This document shows, piece by piece, positions 62,795-64,000 of a stretch of 64,000 nt of DNA; positions within the stretch are counted from its first letter, which is position 1, and the number at the start of each line of letters is the position of its first letter. Under the pieces are notes generated by a model, which saw nothing but the letters and a program-made list of their open reading frames with translations, made no database searches and was not told the DNA's origin. Location: positions 228,401-292,400 of the forward strand of contig JADCGA010000011.1 in assembly GCA_020249265.1 (NCBI GenBank), read 5' to 3'. A program made the position numbers and the translations under genes. The stretch is from Roseomonas sp. (GTDB lineage: Bacteria > Pseudomonadota > Alphaproteobacteria > Acetobacterales > Acetobacteraceae).

Positions 62795-63850
62795 ATGTCC
62801 AGCTTCATCCTTTCCGTCCTTGATCAATCCTCGGTCGCCTCTGGCCGCAGCCCGGCGGCGGCGGTGCAGGAAACCCTGGCCCTCGCCCGTCATGTGGAGG
62901 CGTTGGGCTTCAACCGCTACTGGTGCGCGGAACATCACAATAGCGCATCCCACGCCGGCAGCGCGCCGGAAATCCTGCTGGCCGCCATTGGCGCCACCAC
63001 CAGCCGCATCCGCATCGGTTCCGCCGGCATCATGCTACCGCATTACAGCGCGCTGAAAGTGGCCGAGCAATTCCGCATGCTGGAAGCCATCGCGCCAGGC
63101 CGGGTTGATCTTGGCGTGGGTCGCGCGCCGGGGTCTGATGGCCGCACCGCCTTCGCGCTCAACCCCGATGCGGCGCGGGCGGCGGAACGCTTCCCCAATC
63201 AGATCATGGAAATTCTCGGCTGGCATGGCGATGGCCTGCCGGAAGGCCACCCCTTCGCCAGCATCATCGCCCAACCTGTGACCACCACGCGCCCGCAAAT
63301 GTGGGTGCTTGGCAGTTCGGATTACGGCGCGCAGGTCGCGGGCTATTTCGGCCTGCCCTATTGCTTCGCGCATTTCTTTTCCGATGGCGGCGGCAGCGAA
63401 CAGGTGATCGACATCTATCGCCAAAGCTTCCAGCCCAAGCCCGATCTGCCCGCGCGCCTGACCGCGCCTTATCCCGCGCTTGGCGTGTTCTGCTTGGTGG
63501 CGGATACGGAAGCCGAGGCACGGCGCCTATTCCGTTCCCGCGAATTATGGCGCCTCAAGCGCGACCGCGGCATGTTCCTGCCCCTGCCAAGTGTCGAGGA
63601 AGCCGAGGCCTATCCCTATTCCGATCTGGAATTGGCGCGGCTTGATCAAATCCGCACCCAGGCCATGGTGGGCACGCCGGAACAGGTACGCGCCAAGCTG
63701 GAAGCGCTTTCAGCGGCGCATGGCGGTATTTCTGAATTCGCTGTGATCACCCATTGCCATGATGCGGCGGCGCGCCAGCGTTCCTATACGCTGCTGGCGG
63801 AAGTATTTGGCATGAAGGGCGAAGTGGCGCCGGCGCTCGCGGCGGAATAG
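62795..63850 (+). CDS. LLM-class flavin-dependent oxidoreductase
   Basis: 351 aa luciferase-like TIM-barrel protein. VLDQSSVASGRSPAAAVQET, YWCAEHHNSASHAGSAPEIL, IRIGSAGIMLPHYSALKVAE, RVDLGVGRAPGSDGRTAFAL and WVLGSSDYGAQVAGYFGLPY match the MsnO8-like group in its usual order. It uses reduced FMN or F420-like flavin to oxidise a small substrate, possibly a sulfur compound, but the substrate is not evident. The start is 41 bp from the divergent deaminase. Confidence 0.92.
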   Translation: MSSFILSVLDQSSVASGRSPAAAVQETLALARHVEALGFNRYWCAEHHNSASHAGSAPEILLAAIGATTSRIRIGSAGIMLPHYSALKVAEQFRMLEAIAPGRVDLGVGRAPGSDGRTAFALNPDAARAAERFPNQIMEILGWHGDGLPEGHPFASIIAQPVTTTRPQMWVLGSSDYGAQVAGYFGLPYCFAHFFSDGGGSEQVIDIYRQSFQPKPDLPARLTAPYPALGVFCLVADTEAEARRLFRSRELWRLKRDRGMFLPLPSVEEAEAYPYSDLELARLDQIRTQAMVGTPEQVRAKLEALSAAHGGISEFAVITHCHDAAARQRSYTLLAEVFGMKGEVAPALAAE

Positions 63851-63910
63851 CTTTCCAGTCCGCGTCCCATTCACATCCGTTCGTTGGAAACGCTGCAGCT
63901 TATTGTCTGA

Positions 63911-64000
63911 TCGCATTTTCCGAGCCGCCAAGCAAAGCCGCTTGGCTTGAAAATGCTCTGTTTGGTCGCATTTTCCGAGCCGCCAAGCAAAGCCGCTTGG
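63911..64000. repeat. Palindromic 35-bp repeat, two copies with 55-bp period
   Basis: 63911-63945 and 63966-64000 are identical 35-mers starting TCGCATTTTCCGAGCC. Each contains a CCAAGC-AAAGCC-GCTTGG hairpin; the first is flanked by GCATTTTC / GAAAATGC, which adds an 8-bp outer stem. The array is cut by the window edge, so there may be more copies. It follows the LLM gene by about 60 bp. Likely a REP-like or terminator-like element. Confidence 0.85.

Noticed and set aside
63911..64000. Possible CRISPR array
   Set aside because: Only two units with a 20-bp spacer, each unit itself palindromic and no cas genes in view.

Overview
The window looks like a chromosomal segment of a GC-rich alphaproteobacterium, most likely an Acetobacteraceae member of the Roseomonas type. 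The reasons are high GC (39 of 60 bases in a sampled line of the 28.1 kb gene), orphan TctC/Bug solute-binding proteins, a ChvG-like kinase, the mutY / DUF721 / dsbA-like / smc neighbourhood, and extensive ATGA and GTGA gene overlaps. This placement rests on gene content only. No rRNA, tRNA, CRISPR array, integrase or recognisable insertion sequence was found.

Layout. 0-7 kb (minus strand): start of glucan glucosyltransferase opgH (cut by the window edge), TctC, ChvG-like kinase, DUF805 membrane protein, HAD phosphatase, hemH, secB, lolA. 7-18 kb (plus): CMD-fold protein, DUF2272 lipoprotein, Old Yellow Enzyme and SelO with overlapping ends, Nfu scaffold, RutE-like nitroreductase, trpB-trpA, CoA transferase, alpha/beta hydrolase, TPR protein, GMC oxidoreductase. 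19.6-27.1 kb (minus): a tightly packed seven-gene run from a YdiJ-like FAD/Fe-S dehydrogenase through DUF924, a renalase-like FAD protein, a PNPOx-like protein, DUF3253 and DUF1499 to an SbmA/YddA-type ABC transporter. 27-34 kb: serine-glyoxylate type aminotransferase, a low-GC two-gene island of unknown function, amine oxidase, Tat-type exported superoxide dismutase, secreted hydrolase, argG. 34-38 kb: hairpin terminators, then membrane (hppA) and soluble (ppa) pyrophosphatases. 37-49 kb: truncated M20 peptidase, DUF4239 protein, Fe3+-type ABC permease, MmgE/PrpD, gamma-glutamyltransferase-like protein, an SDR without its catalytic Ser and Tyr, an unlisted 39-aa lipoprotein, mtnP, sulfurtransferase, methyltransferase, ubiA, rsmE, gshA. 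50-58 kb: mutY, DUF721, dsbA-like, a very long smc, a 740-bp gene-poor gap, mtnA, SRAP/YedK. 58.9-59.9 kb: an HNH endonuclease insertion. 60-64 kb: TctC, DUF445, deaminase, LLM oxidoreductase, and a palindromic repeat pair at the right edge.

Most genes are housekeeping: haem synthesis, protein export, Trp and Arg synthesis, glutathione, ubiquinone, methionine salvage (mtnP and mtnA, about 12 kb apart), base-excision repair and chromosome segregation. Redox proteins are numerous (OYE, nitroreductase, GMC, amine oxidase, LLM, several FAD proteins).

Two accessory places stand out. (1) 28.36-29.91 kb: an AT-rich insertion with a soluble protein and a four-helix membrane protein whose reading frames overlap, a layout reminiscent of sensor plus membrane-effector defence modules. 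(2) 58.75-59.92 kb: an HNH endonuclease with homing-type repeats lies directly after the SRAP gene, and the last 50 codons of that gene recur downstream of it in diverged (130/150 nt identical) but protein-conserving form. This is the footprint of an element that inserted into a protein-coding gene and regenerated its 3' end.
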